A DNA stretch of 50,200 nucleotides from an uncultured Clostridium sp. (lineage in GTDB: Bacteria > Bacillota > Clostridia > TANB77 > CAG-508). Shown here piece by piece: positions 17,005 through 26,221 of the stretch (within the stretch, counting starts at the first letter, position 1; each line of letters begins with the position of its first letter). The stretch covers positions 1 through 50,200 of the forward strand of contig USIO01000011.1 of the NCBI GenBank assembly GCA_900554815.1, written 5' to 3'. The position numbers were made by a program, and so were the translations under genes. The notes beneath the pieces were generated by a model, which saw nothing but the letters and a program-made list of their open reading frames with translations, was not told where the DNA came from and ran no database searches.

Positions 17005-17160
17005 ATGAATACTATAAAAAAAACTGAAAAAAAACATATGTCTTTTGATTTAAAAAAACACAAGGATAATACCTTGCATTCATTATTTGAAGTTGAAAAA
17101 TTTTTGAATTGTGCCACAAAAGCAAAAAATTATGCATATTTATTTAAATTGTTTAAATAA
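17005..17160 (+). CDS. Small basic protein of unknown function
   Basis: 51 aa (MNTIKKTEKKHMSFDLKKHK start), rich in Lys with a predicted amphipathic helix HSLFEVEKFLNCATKAKNYA. GGAGA precedes ATG 17005 by 8 nt and an A/T-rich promoter-like region lies upstream. Stop TAA is 3 bp from the convergent GerMN stop. Regular codon use and a ribosome binding site support a gene; no family is recognised. Confidence 0.5.
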   Translation: MNTIKKTEKKHMSFDLKKHKDNTLHSLFEVEKFLNCATKAKNYAYLFKLFK

Positions 17161-17163
17161 AAC

Positions 17164-17715
17164 TTAGTCTATTTTTACAAAAGGTTGATCAAATTTAATA
17201 GCACCATCTGCAAATTCCATATTTTCTTTTCCATTTATTAATATCTTTACAGATTCTATTTCTGTTAATTCAACTAAAGTATTAACTATGGAATATACAA
17301 TTTTACTTTCTTCTTCTGCTCCTAGCTTAATGTCTTTAATAAATTCTTCACTTAAATCTACAATCGCCATGTCTTTTTCAAGTACAACATTATTTAGTTT
17401 TGTACCTGTTGGTATTGTCGTTTTTAATTTTTCATTTTTAGGACCATTTATTAGTAAACTAACTAATGTAAAATAAGGATTTGTTGCCAATAGTTTTGCA
17501 TCAATTAATCTTGCTTCTGGCATAAGAGTGTTATTTTCTTTGCTTAGAAAATATAATGTTACTAGGCTTTGTCTTGCTTGTTCTTCACTAATTTCTTCTT
17601 GTGGTGTATATTCAGAAAAACTCGTAGTATCCTCTTTTGTAAAATAATGCCACAAAAATACTGATATTCCAATAATTAAAAAAATAAATACAAATATTAA
17701 TAATCTTTTTTTCAT
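17164..17715 (-). CDS. GerMN-domain protein, membrane-anchored
   Basis: 183 aa with an N-terminal membrane anchor (LLIFVFIFLIIGISVFLWHY) and a single GerMN domain: YFLSKENNTLMPEAR, LLINGPKNEKLKTTIPTG, AIVDLSEEF and VKILINGKE. GerMN proteins occur in the spore germination protein GerM and in other envelope proteins. AGGGAGGA precedes ATG 17715. Extracytoplasmic location inferred from the anchor. A role in sporulation or germination is plausible, not proven. Confidence 0.88.
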   Translation of the reverse strand: MKKRLLIFVFIFLIIGISVFLWHYFTKEDTTSFSEYTPQEEISEEQARQSLVTLYFLSKENNTLMPEARLIDAKLLATNPYFTLVSLLINGPKNEKLKTTIPTGTKLNNVVLEKDMAIVDLSEEFIKDIKLGAEEESKIVYSIVNTLVELTEIESVKILINGKENMEFADGAIKFDQPFVKID

Positions 17716-17913
17716 GTTCTCCTCCCTTTTCCATAAATATATTACACTATATTAACAACATGTACTATTTAGAACAAAATATTTTTATTTGAATATAGTT
17801 ATTCTTTAATGAATTTGACTTCATAGTCATTATTATTGACTTTTATTTTATTTTATTATAAATTATATATACTTACTTATAAAGTATATAATAGTTTGTG
17901 TATTGGAGGTTTT

Positions 17914-18576
17914 ATGAAAAAGATTAAAGATCCTGTAAGTGGTTTTACTCATTTGGCTTGGGCAATTTTATCTGTAGCTGGATTAGTATTATTAATTCTT
18001 ACTGCCATATTTAATGGAGAAGGAGCTTGGGATATTGTTTCTTTTAGTATCTTTGGAGTTAGCTTAATTTTATTATATACATTTAGTAGTCTTTATCATT
18101 TATGTAATGTGTCTTCAAAAGCTTCTATGATATTACGCAAATTTGATCATATTATGATATATGTTTTAATTGCTGGAACATATACCCCAGTTACTCTAGG
18201 TCCCCTTCGTGGAGGATGGGGTTGGTCAATATTCGGTGTTATTTGGGGAATTACAATTTTAGGAATATTTCTTACTATATTTTGGTTTAATGCCCCTCGT
18301 TGGATTACAACCTCTCTTTATATTATAATGGGTTGGATAGTAATTATTGCCATTTATCCAATGGTTGTTACATTTAAAGAAGCAAATGCTTTAAGTTCTT
18401 TATTATGGCTGTTAGCTGGTGGAATTTTTTATACAGCCGGTGGAATAATATATGGTTTAAAAAAGCCAAATTTTAAAAATCCCTATTTTGGTTTTCATGA
18501 GATATTTCATATTTTTGTCATGTTAGGAAGTTTATGTCACTTTTGGTTTATATTTCAATATGTTGTAAAAATATAA
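17914..18576 (+). CDS. Hemolysin III family membrane protein
   Basis: 220 aa with seven predicted membrane helices of the PAQR/YqfA/HlyIII family. Landmarks: FSSLYHLC near the first His site, FDHIMIYVLIAGTYTP, and the C-terminal FHEIFHIFVMLGSLCHF with metal-ligand His residues. Start ATG 17914 follows TTGGAGGT; the longer in-frame ATG lacks a ribosome binding site. The name hemolysin is historical; the physiological role is unknown. Confidence 0.92.
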   Translation: MKKIKDPVSGFTHLAWAILSVAGLVLLILTAIFNGEGAWDIVSFSIFGVSLILLYTFSSLYHLCNVSSKASMILRKFDHIMIYVLIAGTYTPVTLGPLRGGWGWSIFGVIWGITILGIFLTIFWFNAPRWITTSLYIIMGWIVIIAIYPMVVTFKEANALSSLLWLLAGGIFYTAGGIIYGLKKPNFKNPYFGFHEIFHIFVMLGSLCHFWFIFQYVVKI

Positions 18577-18599
18577 AGTACCAATAATGGTACTTTTTT
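18576..18599 (+). terminator. Terminator after hemolysin III gene
   Basis: Eight-bp stem AAGTACCA/TGGTACTT with a 4-nt loop and a T-run, beginning at the stop codon. Confidence 0.85.
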
Positions 18600-18666
18600 C
18601 AATTGACAAAAAACTCTAAAAAGTATAAAATATACTTTGAATTTGTAGTACATAAAGGAGATTCAT

Positions 18667-21600
18667 ATGGAAAATTTATTACATATTGGTTTAGATGTAG
18701 GTTCCACTACTGTTAAAATCGTTGTTTTTAATAAAGAATTAGAAGTTATATATACAAATTATACTCGCCATTTTTCTGATACTAAAAATACTGTTTGCAA
18801 TGTATTAGAGGATTTAAAAAATCGTTTTTCTAATTCTATTTTTACAATTGCTCTTACAGGTTCTGGTGCTATGTCTGCATCATCATTTTTAGAGCTTCCT
18901 TTTATTCAAGAAGTCGTTTCTTGTAAAAGATCAGTAGAAAAATATATTCCTCAAACAGATGTTGTAATTGAACTTGGTGGAGAAGATGCCAAAATTATTT
19001 ATTTTGATAAGTTTATTGAACAGCGTATGAATGGTACCTGTGCTGGTGGTACTGGTGCTTTTTTAGACCAAATGGCATCACTTTTAAATACAGATACTGC
19101 TGGTCTAAACGAATATGCAAAAAGCTACAAAACTATTTATCCAATTGCTTCTCGTTGTGGTGTTTTTGCAAAAACAGATATACAGCCATTGTTAAATGAA
19201 GGTGCAAGAAAGGAAGATATTGCTGCTTCTATTTTTCAAGCAGTAGTTAATCAAACAATTAGCGGTTTGGCTTGTGGTAGACCAATTAGAGGAAAAGTTG
19301 CTTTTTTAGGTGGCCCATTAAATTATTTACCAGAATTAAGAAAACGTTTTGTAGAAACTCTTAATTTATCTCCCGAAGAGATAATTATTCCAGAAGATGC
19401 TCATCTTTTAGTAGCAAAAGGAGCTGCATTAGATTCTTTGGGATATTCTCCTATTAATATAAATGTATTAAGCCAAAAAATTAATAATTTAAAAAACTCT
19501 ATTGATACAACAACAATTCCTTTAGCTCCACTTTTTGCTACAAAAAAAGATTATGATGATTTTAGAAGTAGACATTCTAAAGCTACTGTTAAGCAATCTA
19601 ATTTAAATCAATTAAAAGGAGATTGTTTTATTGGTATTGATGCTGGTTCAACAACTACAAAATTAGTTGTTATTGATAGAGATAAGAATTTATTATATTC
19701 TGATTATGGTAGTAATGAAGGAAATCCGTTAAAAAGTGTTATTTCAATGTTAAAAAAATTATATGCCGTATTACCTTCTTCCGCAATTATTCGTTTTGGT
19801 GGTGTTACTGGGTATGGAGAAAAATTAATTCAAACTGCTCTTAACATTGACTTAAATGAAATAGAAACAATTGCACATTATACAGCTGCAAAAGAATTTA
19901 TGCCAAATGTTACAAGTATTGTAGACATTGGTGGTCAAGACATGAAATACATTAAGCTAAAAAATAATATTATTGACAATATAATGTTAAACGAAGCTTG
20001 TTCTTCTGGTTGTGGTTCATTTATTCAAACATTTGCTAAAAGCTTAAATATTTCAATTGAAGAATTTGTAAAAGAAGCTATTGAATCTAGAAATCCCGTT
20101 GATTTAGGATCTAGATGTACTGTTTTTATGAATTCTAAAATTAAGCAAGCTCAAAAAGAAGGTTATTCTGTTGGTGATATTTCTGCAGGTCTTTCTTATT
20201 CAGTAGTAAAAAATGCAATTCAAAAAGTTATGAAAGTAAGAGATACTAAAACATTAGGAGATCACATTGTTGTACAAGGTGGAACTTTTTATAATGATGC
20301 TGTTTTAAGAGCTTTTGAATTAATTGTTGGAAAAGAAGTTATACGTCCTAATATTTCTGGTTTAATGGGTGCTTATGGAATGGCTCTTTTGGCTTTAGAA
20401 CAATATAAATCTAATTTTGATATGGAATATACATCTACAATTTTAAAAGAAGATGCTATGAATAATTTATCTATTGAAATTTCTCATGCAAGATGTGGAA
20501 AATGTGAGAATAACTGTTTACTTACAATTAATAAATTTAATAATGGAAAACGTTATATTTCAGGAAATAGATGCGAACGTGGTAGCGGTGTTATTACTGA
20601 AAATTCAAAATTACCTAACTTATATCAATATAAGTTTAACAGATTATTTAGTTATGAGCCTTTGCCTGAAGAAAATGCTCCTAGAGGTACAATTGGAATT
20701 CCAAGAGTTCTAAATATGTATGAAGATTATCCATTTTGGTTTACTTTTTTTACTAACTTAGGTTTTAGAGTTATATTATCTGAAAAAAGTAATAGAACTA
20801 CTTATGAAAAGGGAATGGAATCTATGCCTTCTGAGTCAGTATGTTATCCAGCAAAATTGTCTCATGGACACATTATTAGTTTAATTAATCAAGGAATTAA
20901 AACTATTTTTTATCCATGTATTCCATATTCAAGAAAAGAATATGAAAAAGCTGATAACCACTATAATTGCCCTATTGTTATTTCTTATTCAGAAGTTTTA
21001 AAAAATAATATAGAAGAATTAAAAAATATAGAGTTTTTAAATCCGTTTTTGCCTTTTAATGTAAAAAATTTAGCAGCTAGATTATTAGAATTAGATGAAT
21101 TTAAAAAATATAATTTTACAAAAAAAGAATTATTAAAAGCTGGTCACAAAGCGGAACAAGAGTATCAAAATTTTAAATCAGATATTAGAAAAAAAGGAGA
21201 AGAAACTTTAAAATATATAGAAAATAATAATTTAAAAGGAATTGTATTAGCTGGTCGCCCTTATCATGTAGATCCAGAAGTAAATCATGGTATTGATACA
21301 TTAATTACCAGTTTAGGGCTTTGTGTATTAACTGAAGATAGTATATCTCATCTTGGAGAAGCTAAAAGACCTATTCGTGTAGTTGATCAATGGGTATATC
21401 ATGCTCGTTTATATGCAGCAGCAGAAGTAGTTGGAAAACATAAAAATTTGGAATTAGTTCAGTTAAATTCATTTGGATGTGGAGTTGACGCTGTTACAAC
21501 AGATCAGGTAGAAGAAATTTTATCTAGCTATGATAAAATGTATACTTTAATTAAAATTGATGAAATTAATAATCTTGGTGCTGTTAGAATTAGAATTCGT

Positions 21601-22974
21601 TCATTACTTGCTTCTATGAATAAACGTTTTAAAGAAGATAATTCTATCCAAAATGGAAATTATGAACAGACTAAAGTTCAATTTACAAAAGAAATGAAAA
21701 AAAATTATACAATTTTAATGCCACAAATGGCTCCAATTCATTTTGAGTTATTAGAAACTGCTGTTAGATCAGAAGGCTATAATATAGAACTTTTAAGAAA
21801 TTGTACTCAACATACTGTAGAAACTGGATTAAAGTATGTTAATAATGATGCATGTTACCCTTCTATATTAACTACAGGTCAAATGATAGAGGCCTTAGAA
21901 TCTGGAAAATATGATATTAATAAAACTGCACTTATTATGTCTCAAACAGGTGGTGGTTGTCGTGCAACAAATTATATTGGTTTTATTAGAAAAGCTCTAA
22001 AAGATGCTGGCTTTCCTAATGTTCCTGTAATTTCTTTTAATATTGTTGGAATGGAAAAAATGCCTGGCTTTAAATTAACTGTATCCCTTATGGAAAAACT
22101 TTTAAAATGTGTTGTGTATGGTGATTTATTACAAAAAATGTTAACAAAAAATAGAGTTTATGAAATAAATAAAGGAGAAACTAAACAATTATTTGATAAA
22201 TGGATGGAAAGATGTAAAAAATTAATTAAAAAATCTTCTAATAAAGAATTTAAAAAAAGTATTTATGACATTGTAGAAGATTTTGAAAAAATAGAATTAG
22301 ATACCACTTACGAAAAACCAAAAGTTGGTATTGTTGGAGAAGTGTTGATTAAATATCATCCATTCGGTAATAATTTTGTTGCTGATATTTTAGAAAAAGA
22401 AGGTGCTGAAGTAATCTTACCAGACTTTATGGGATTTGTTAAATTTATGGCAACACATAAAATTACTTTTAATACTTTATTAAAAACAGATAAGGCTAAG
22501 GCTAAAATATTTAAAATGGCAATAAATTTAATTGATATTTTAGAAAAAGATATGACTATTGCTTTACAAAACTCAAAAAAAGATTATATGCTTCCTTGTA
22601 ACATTTGGGAATTAGAAGACAAAGTCAAAGATGTTTTATCTATTGGAAATCAAACAGGAGAAGGATGGTTTTTAACAGCCGAAATGATAGAATACATCGA
22701 ACATAATATTCCAAATATTATTTGTGTACAACCTTTTGCTTGTTTACCAAATCATGTGGTTGGAAAAGGTGTTATTAAATCAATTAGGGAAAAATATCCA
22801 AATGCAAATATTGCCCCTGTAGATTATGATCCTGGAGCTAGTGAATCTAACCAAACAAATAGAATTAAGCTTTTAATGACAGTAGCAAAAGATAATTTAA
22901 AAATAAAAAATAATGAAAAACTTGCTGTCCAAAAAGAAAATATTAATGCAAAATCTAAGATTGTAAAAAATTAA
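18667..22974 (+). CDS. Acyl-CoA dehydratase activase-related protein (large fusion)
   Basis: 1435 aa cytoplasmic fusion. Two ASKHA ATPase (BcrAD/BadFG) domains begin at HIGLDVGSTTVKIVVF (residue 5) and FIGIDAGSTTTKLVVID (about residue 320), each with a later Cys that could hold the bridging iron-sulfur cluster (NGTCAGGTGAFLDQ, EACSSGCGSF). Next come a DUF2229 segment with PRVLNMYEDYPFW and SVCYPAKLSHGH, and a 2-hydroxyacyl-CoA dehydratase-like part with YVNNDACYPSI and GGGCRATNY. Such proteins are common in anaerobic Clostridia; the substrate is not known, and several are not tied to fermentation of amino acids. Own terminator downstream; ATG 18667 follows AAAGGAG. No CGG in frame in over 1400 codons. 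Confidence 0.95.
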   Translation: MENLLHIGLDVGSTTVKIVVFNKELEVIYTNYTRHFSDTKNTVCNVLEDLKNRFSNSIFTIALTGSGAMSASSFLELPFIQEVVSCKRSVEKYIPQTDVVIELGGEDAKIIYFDKFIEQRMNGTCAGGTGAFLDQMASLLNTDTAGLNEYAKSYKTIYPIASRCGVFAKTDIQPLLNEGARKEDIAASIFQAVVNQTISGLACGRPIRGKVAFLGGPLNYLPELRKRFVETLNLSPEEIIIPEDAHLLVAKGAALDSLGYSPININVLSQKINNLKNSIDTTTIPLAPLFATKKDYDDFRSRHSKATVKQSNLNQLKGDCFIGIDAGSTTTKLVVIDRDKNLLYSDYGSNEGNPLKSVISMLKKLYAVLPSSAIIRFGGVTGYGEKLIQTALNIDLNEIETIAHYTAAKEFMPNVTSIVDIGGQDMKYIKLKNNIIDNIMLNEACSSGCGSFIQTFAKSLNISIEEFVKEAIESRNPVDLGSRCTVFMNSKIKQAQKEGYSVGDISAGLSYSVVKNAIQKVMKVRDTKTLGDHIVVQGGTFYNDAVLRAFELIVGKEVIRPNISGLMGAYGMALLALEQYKSNFDMEYTSTILKEDAMNNLSIEISHARCGKCENNCLLTINKFNNGKRYISGNRCERGSGVITENSKLPNLYQYKFNRLFSYEPLPEENAPRGTIGIPRVLNMYEDYPFWFTFFTNLGFRVILSEKSNRTTYEKGMESMPSESVCYPAKLSHGHIISLINQGIKTIFYPCIPYSRKEYEKADNHYNCPIVISYSEVLKNNIEELKNIEFLNPFLPFNVKNLAARLLELDEFKKYNFTKKELLKAGHKAEQEYQNFKSDIRKKGEETLKYIENNNLKGIVLAGRPYHVDPEVNHGIDTLITSLGLCVLTEDSISHLGEAKRPIRVVDQWVYHARLYAAAEVVGKHKNLELVQLNSFGCGVDAVTTDQVEEILSSYDKMYTLIKIDEINNLGAVRIRIRSLLASMNKRFKEDNSIQNGNYEQTKVQFTKEMKKNYTILMPQMAPIHFELLETAVRSEGYNIELLRNCTQHTVETGLKYVNNDACYPSILTTGQMIEALESGKYDINKTALIMSQTGGGCRATNYIGFIRKALKDAGFPNVPVISFNIVGMEKMPGFKLTVSLMEKLLKCVVYGDLLQKMLTKNRVYEINKGETKQLFDKWMERCKKLIKKSSNKEFKKSIYDIVEDFEKIELDTTYEKPKVGIVGEVLIKYHPFGNNFVADILEKEGAEVILPDFMGFVKFMATHKITFNTLLKTDKAKAKIFKMAINLIDILEKDMTIALQNSKKDYMLPCNIWELEDKVKDVLSIGNQTGEGWFLTAEMIEYIEHNIPNIICVQPFACLPNHVVGKGVIKSIREKYPNANIAPVDYDPGASESNQTNRIKLLMTVAKDNLKIKNNEKLAVQKENINAKSKIVKN

Positions 22975-23008
22975 TGACTTTTTTAATAATATATATCATG
23001 TATAAATA

Positions 23009-23037
23009 AAAAGATACATAATTTTGTATCTTTTTTT
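23009..23037 (+). terminator. Terminator after the activase gene
   Basis: Stem AAAAGATAC/GTATCTTTT around ATAATTTT with a following T-run. Confidence 0.8.
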
Positions 23038-23120
23038 GTTGTGTACGCATAGGTGTACTTATGGGTATTTTTACTTGCTATAAAATAATAATAAAATATG
23101 ATGTTTTATGGAGGAATAAA

Positions 23121-23303
23121 ATGGAAAAGTTAAAAATAGTAAGTAATAAAAAAACAAAAGATAGTATTACAAGAACTATACGTATAAGCGGGCAATCTTT
23201 TGACAAAATTGCTTCAATTGCAGAAAGTAATAATATTTCTTTTAATAATGTAGTTAATCAAATTATAGAATTTGGTCTTAATTCAATAGATGATGCTTCT
23301 TAA
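23121..23303 (+). CDS. Ribbon-helix-helix (Arc/CopG-like) protein
   Basis: 60 aa. A strand TRTIRISGQSF followed by two helices (DKIASIAESNN and SFNNVVNQIIEFGLNSI) is the RHH pattern, usually a DNA-binding dimer. ATG 23121 has GGAGG 6 nt upstream; an earlier in-frame ATG at 23061 lacks one. No toxin gene is beside it, so a simple regulator or a chromosomally retained antitoxin-like protein are both possible. Followed by a terminator and the low-complexity tract. Confidence 0.8.
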   Translation: MEKLKIVSNKKTKDSITRTIRISGQSFDKIASIAESNNISFNNVVNQIIEFGLNSIDDAS

Positions 23304-23373
23304 TAAAAATATTAATTTATTTAATTCATTTATTTATTGAAATACTTGTTTAAATAATATTTGTATTAGGTGT

Positions 23374-23407
23374 AGATATAAAGAATATTTTTCTTTATAT
23401 CTTTTTA
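23374..23407 (+). terminator. Terminator after the RHH gene
   Basis: Perfect 12-bp stem (23374-23385 with 23391-23402), 5-nt loop, followed by TTTT. Confidence 0.8.
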
Positions 23408-24190
23408 TTTATTATTATTTTTTTATTATTATTTTTTTATTATTTATTTTTTTATTATTTATTTTTTTATTATTATTATTTTTTTATTATTTATTTTTTA
23501 TTATTTATTTTTTTATTATTATTTTTTTCTATCATTTATTTTTTTTATTATTATTTTTTTTATTATTTTTTTTTATTTATTGTTAATTATTTATCTTTTT
23601 AAATTTACTTTCTATTTTGCAATTTTTTTTATCATTTTACATATGTCTCTATTATCTTTTCTTCTTTTTGTTAGTTTACTTATTTCTCTTTTTTATATTT
23701 AAATTTATTATATTTTTATAACTTTTTTATTGTTTTCTCTTACGCATTTCATACAAATTCTATTTTAACTTTTTTATTAATATAAGTATACATAATTTCT
23801 GCTATTTGTTTTATTTTTTTGTACCTTATGTTTTTTGTTTTAATTTGTTTTTACTTCCTGTACTTTAATTTAAAATGTTTTTAATTTTTTATGTTTTATT
23901 TCTTAATTATTTATTACTTTATTTATTATATTTTATTATTATTTTTTTATTTATTATTTTTTTATTTATTATTTTTTATTATTATTTTTATTATTATTAT
24001 TTTTTTATTATTATTTTTTTATTATTATTTTTATTATTATTATTTTTATTATTATTATTTTTTTATTATTATTTTTTTCTATCATTTATTTTTTTATTAT
24101 TATTTTTTCTATCATTTATTTTTCTATTATTTATTTTTCTATTATTTATTTTTCTATTATTTATTTTTTTATTATTTTTTTATAATATAT
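23403..24190 (+). repeat. T-rich low-complexity tract (TTTTATTATT repeats)
   Basis: About 790 bp without a credible gene. Two blocks (23403-23582 and 23928-24187) consist almost only of T with isolated A, in units such as TTTTTTTATTATTATT and TTATTTATTTTT, separated by about 345 bp of irregular T-rich DNA. A segment with the rare motif CTATCATTTATTTTT recurs in both blocks (near 23530 and near 24079 and 24109), indicating duplication. G is nearly absent on this strand. Open frames of Phe/Leu/Ile/Tyr here are artefacts of the repeats. Confidence 0.85.
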
Positions 24191-24327
24191 TAAAATAATA
24201 AGTACTCTATATGCGAAAGTCAAATATAATTAATGCAGATATGGCTGTTTGTCCTGTTAATAAAATATTTGAAGCAATAACATAGAGTTAATTTGTATTA
24301 TTTTTATTATATGTTCTACTTTTAAAA

Positions 24328-24365
24328 AAAAAGATATAAAGGATAATTTTCCTTATATCTTTTTT
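24328..24365 (-). terminator. Terminator after the tRNA-Ser genes
   Basis: A-run/stem AAAGATATAA...TTATATCTTT with an inner GGA/TCC extension, T-run on the minus strand, directly behind the CCA end of tRNA-Ser(GCT). Confidence 0.8.
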
Positions 24366-24456
24366 TGGCGGAGACGAGAGGATTTGAACCTCCGCAGCCC
24401 TTACGAACTCTAAGTGTTTAGCAAACACTCCCCTTCAACCACTTGGGTACGTCTCC
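24366..24456 (-). tRNA. tRNA-Ser (GCT)
   Basis: Minus-strand class II tRNA: acceptor GGAGACG/CGTCTCC, anticodon stem AGTGT/ACACT with loop TTGCTAA (anticodon GCT), long variable arm, T-loop TTCAAAT, discriminator G and encoded CCA. Decodes AGC/AGU. Confidence 0.95.
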
Positions 24457-24554
24457 AGTTTTTACTAAATAATAAAAAATGAAAATTACAAATCTGCCCA
24501 TTAAACTATATTTGACGTTATTGTATTTTTCACTTTTAATATTTATTTTTGTTT

Positions 24555-24645
<91 letters not shown>

Positions 24646-24748
24646 AAAAAACTTTTACTTTTGCTGTAACAGTATATATATTAACATTTTTAATCTGTAT
24701 TGTCAATAGAAAATTTTACTAATTTAAATTTTTAATACTTTAATTTAA

Positions 24749-24791
24749 AAATCATGAACAAAATATATTTATAATATTTTGTTCATGATTT
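24749..24791 (-). terminator. Terminator at the end of the par operon
   Basis: Near-perfect 17-bp stem (24749-24766 with 24774-24791) around a short A/T loop, immediately after the DUF4446 gene. Confidence 0.8.
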
Positions 24792-24792
24792 C

Positions 24793-25311
24793 CTATTCTC
24801 TTATTTTATGAACAGTCTCTGATTTTATTGCTAAATCAATTGCTTGTTTTTCTTCATCAGATAATGTATAAGTAGAAATTCCATCTTTTATAGGTTTTGC
24901 ATATATATTTGATAACTCTCTAGAGTAAATGCCATTTAAAACTACTCCATTATTTTTTTCATCTAATAATGCAAGAGCAAAGCTTAAGTCACTTCCCATA
25001 TCTTTAAATGCACTATATCTTATAATACCAATCTTTTGAATACAATTTGAAATATTATTATCTAATTTACTACAATATGCTTGTATTTCTTGATTTTTTG
25101 AGTCAATATCTTCAACTTTATAAATATAGCTTTTTAGCATTTCTTCTATGTTATTACCATTTCCTAATTTTTTCATAAAATCCTTATAATCTTTTCTTAT
25201 TTTTCTTAATTTCATACAATTGTAAATATATAAAATTAACAATAAAACTATTCCGAAAGATATAATATATAAAAATATATCTGTCCTTAAAAAATTATGT
25301 AATATTTCCAT
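24793..25311 (-). CDS. DUF4446 family protein
   Basis: 172 aa with one N-terminal membrane helix (YIISFGIVLLLILYIYNCMKL), a short coiled-coil stretch (EDIDSKNQEIQAYCSKL), and the diagnostic block QKIGIIRYSAFKDMGSDLSF then FALALLDEKNNGVVLNGI. The family is regularly encoded next to parB in Clostridia and Bacilli; its function is unknown. It is the last gene of the leftward parA-parB group, ended by a terminator. Confidence 0.9.
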   Translation of the reverse strand: MEILHNFLRTDIFLYIISFGIVLLLILYIYNCMKLRKIRKDYKDFMKKLGNGNNIEEMLKSYIYKVEDIDSKNQEIQAYCSKLDNNISNCIQKIGIIRYSAFKDMGSDLSFALALLDEKNNGVVLNGIYSRELSNIYAKPIKDGISTYTLSDEEKQAIDLAIKSETVHKIRE

Positions 25312-25354
25312 TTTTCATTTCTCCTGTGTATAAAATTTTACAACATATTTAATT

Positions 25355-26200
25355 TTATTTAATAAGTTCTAATAGCCTCGATAAATCATCATTTGAATTA
25401 TATTCAATAATAATTTTTCCTTTATTTTTTTTAGCATCAACTCTTACTTTTGTACCAAAAAATCCTTGAAAAGTATTTTCAATATCTCTATATATTGTTT
25501 CATATTTTTCATTTTTCTTTGGCATACTTTTATGTAATTTCATTTTCTTTTCAGCAGCTCTTACACTATCTCCAGATTCTATCATATATAAAGCCATTTT
25601 ATATTGTTTTTCTTTATCTTCTAATGCCAGCAATGCTTTACAATGGCCTTCTGTTAGTTTTCCCTCTAAAACTAAATCTATGACCCTTTCATCTAAATTT
25701 AATATACGAATTGTATTTGCTATAGCACTTCTACTTTTTCCTAAAATATCGGCTACTTGTTGTTGAGTTAATTTATAATCCTGCATTAAAGACTTTATTC
25801 CTCTTGCTTTTTCTATTGGGTTTAAATCTTCTCTTTGTATATTTTCTATTAGAGATATTTCTTTATTAATTCTTTCGTCATTTTGTCTTATAATTGCTGG
25901 TATTTCTGTTAAACCTGCTTTTTTTGAAGCTCTCCAACGTCTTTCACCTGCTACAATTTCATAAAATCCATCTTTTTGTGTAACAATTATAGGTTGAATA
26001 ACTCCATATTTTTTAATAGATTGTGCTAATTCCTCTAATGATTCTTCATCAAAATTCCTTCTTGGTTGGTTTCTATTAGGCTCAATTTCTATAACCCTTA
26101 AATTTTGCACAATTTCATTTTCTTTAATTTTTTCTTCTTCTGGAACTTTATTTGTAAATAAAGCATCTAGCCCTCTTCCTAAACCTGTCTTTTTTGTCAT
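25355..26200 (-). CDS. parB: Chromosome partitioning protein ParB
   Basis: 281 aa CTP-dependent DNA clamp that loads at parS near the origin. N-terminal GLGRGLDALF tag recognised by ParA, ParB/Srx domain with NRNQPRRNFDEESLEELA and AGERRWRASK, then the helix-turn-helix LTQQQVADILGKSRSAIANT, and a C-terminal dimerisation segment. Directly follows parA (21-bp gap). No frameshift. Confidence 0.96.
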   Translation of the reverse strand: MTKKTGLGRGLDALFTNKVPEEEKIKENEIVQNLRVIEIEPNRNQPRRNFDEESLEELAQSIKKYGVIQPIIVTQKDGFYEIVAGERRWRASKKAGLTEIPAIIRQNDERINKEISLIENIQREDLNPIEKARGIKSLMQDYKLTQQQVADILGKSRSAIANTIRILNLDERVIDLVLEGKLTEGHCKALLALEDKEKQYKMALYMIESGDSVRAAEKKMKLHKSMPKKNEKYETIYRDIENTFQGFFGTKVRVDAKKNKGKIIIEYNSNDDLSRLLELIK

Positions 26201-26221
26201 TTTGATACACTTCCTTTTGTT

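Noticed and set aside
23403..24190. CRISPR-like array
   Set aside because: The repeats are simple T/A runs of variable length without regular spacers, and no cas genes are near.
23875..24198. Open frames of 100 or more codons made of Phe, Leu, Ile and Tyr
   Set aside because: They arise from the T/A low-complexity tract, overlap in several frames, lack a ribosome binding site and have no normal amino-acid composition.
24211..24285. 24-codon ORF between the low-complexity tract and the tRNAs
   Set aside because: No ribosome binding site, no similarity recognised; the ends form a short inverted repeat instead.
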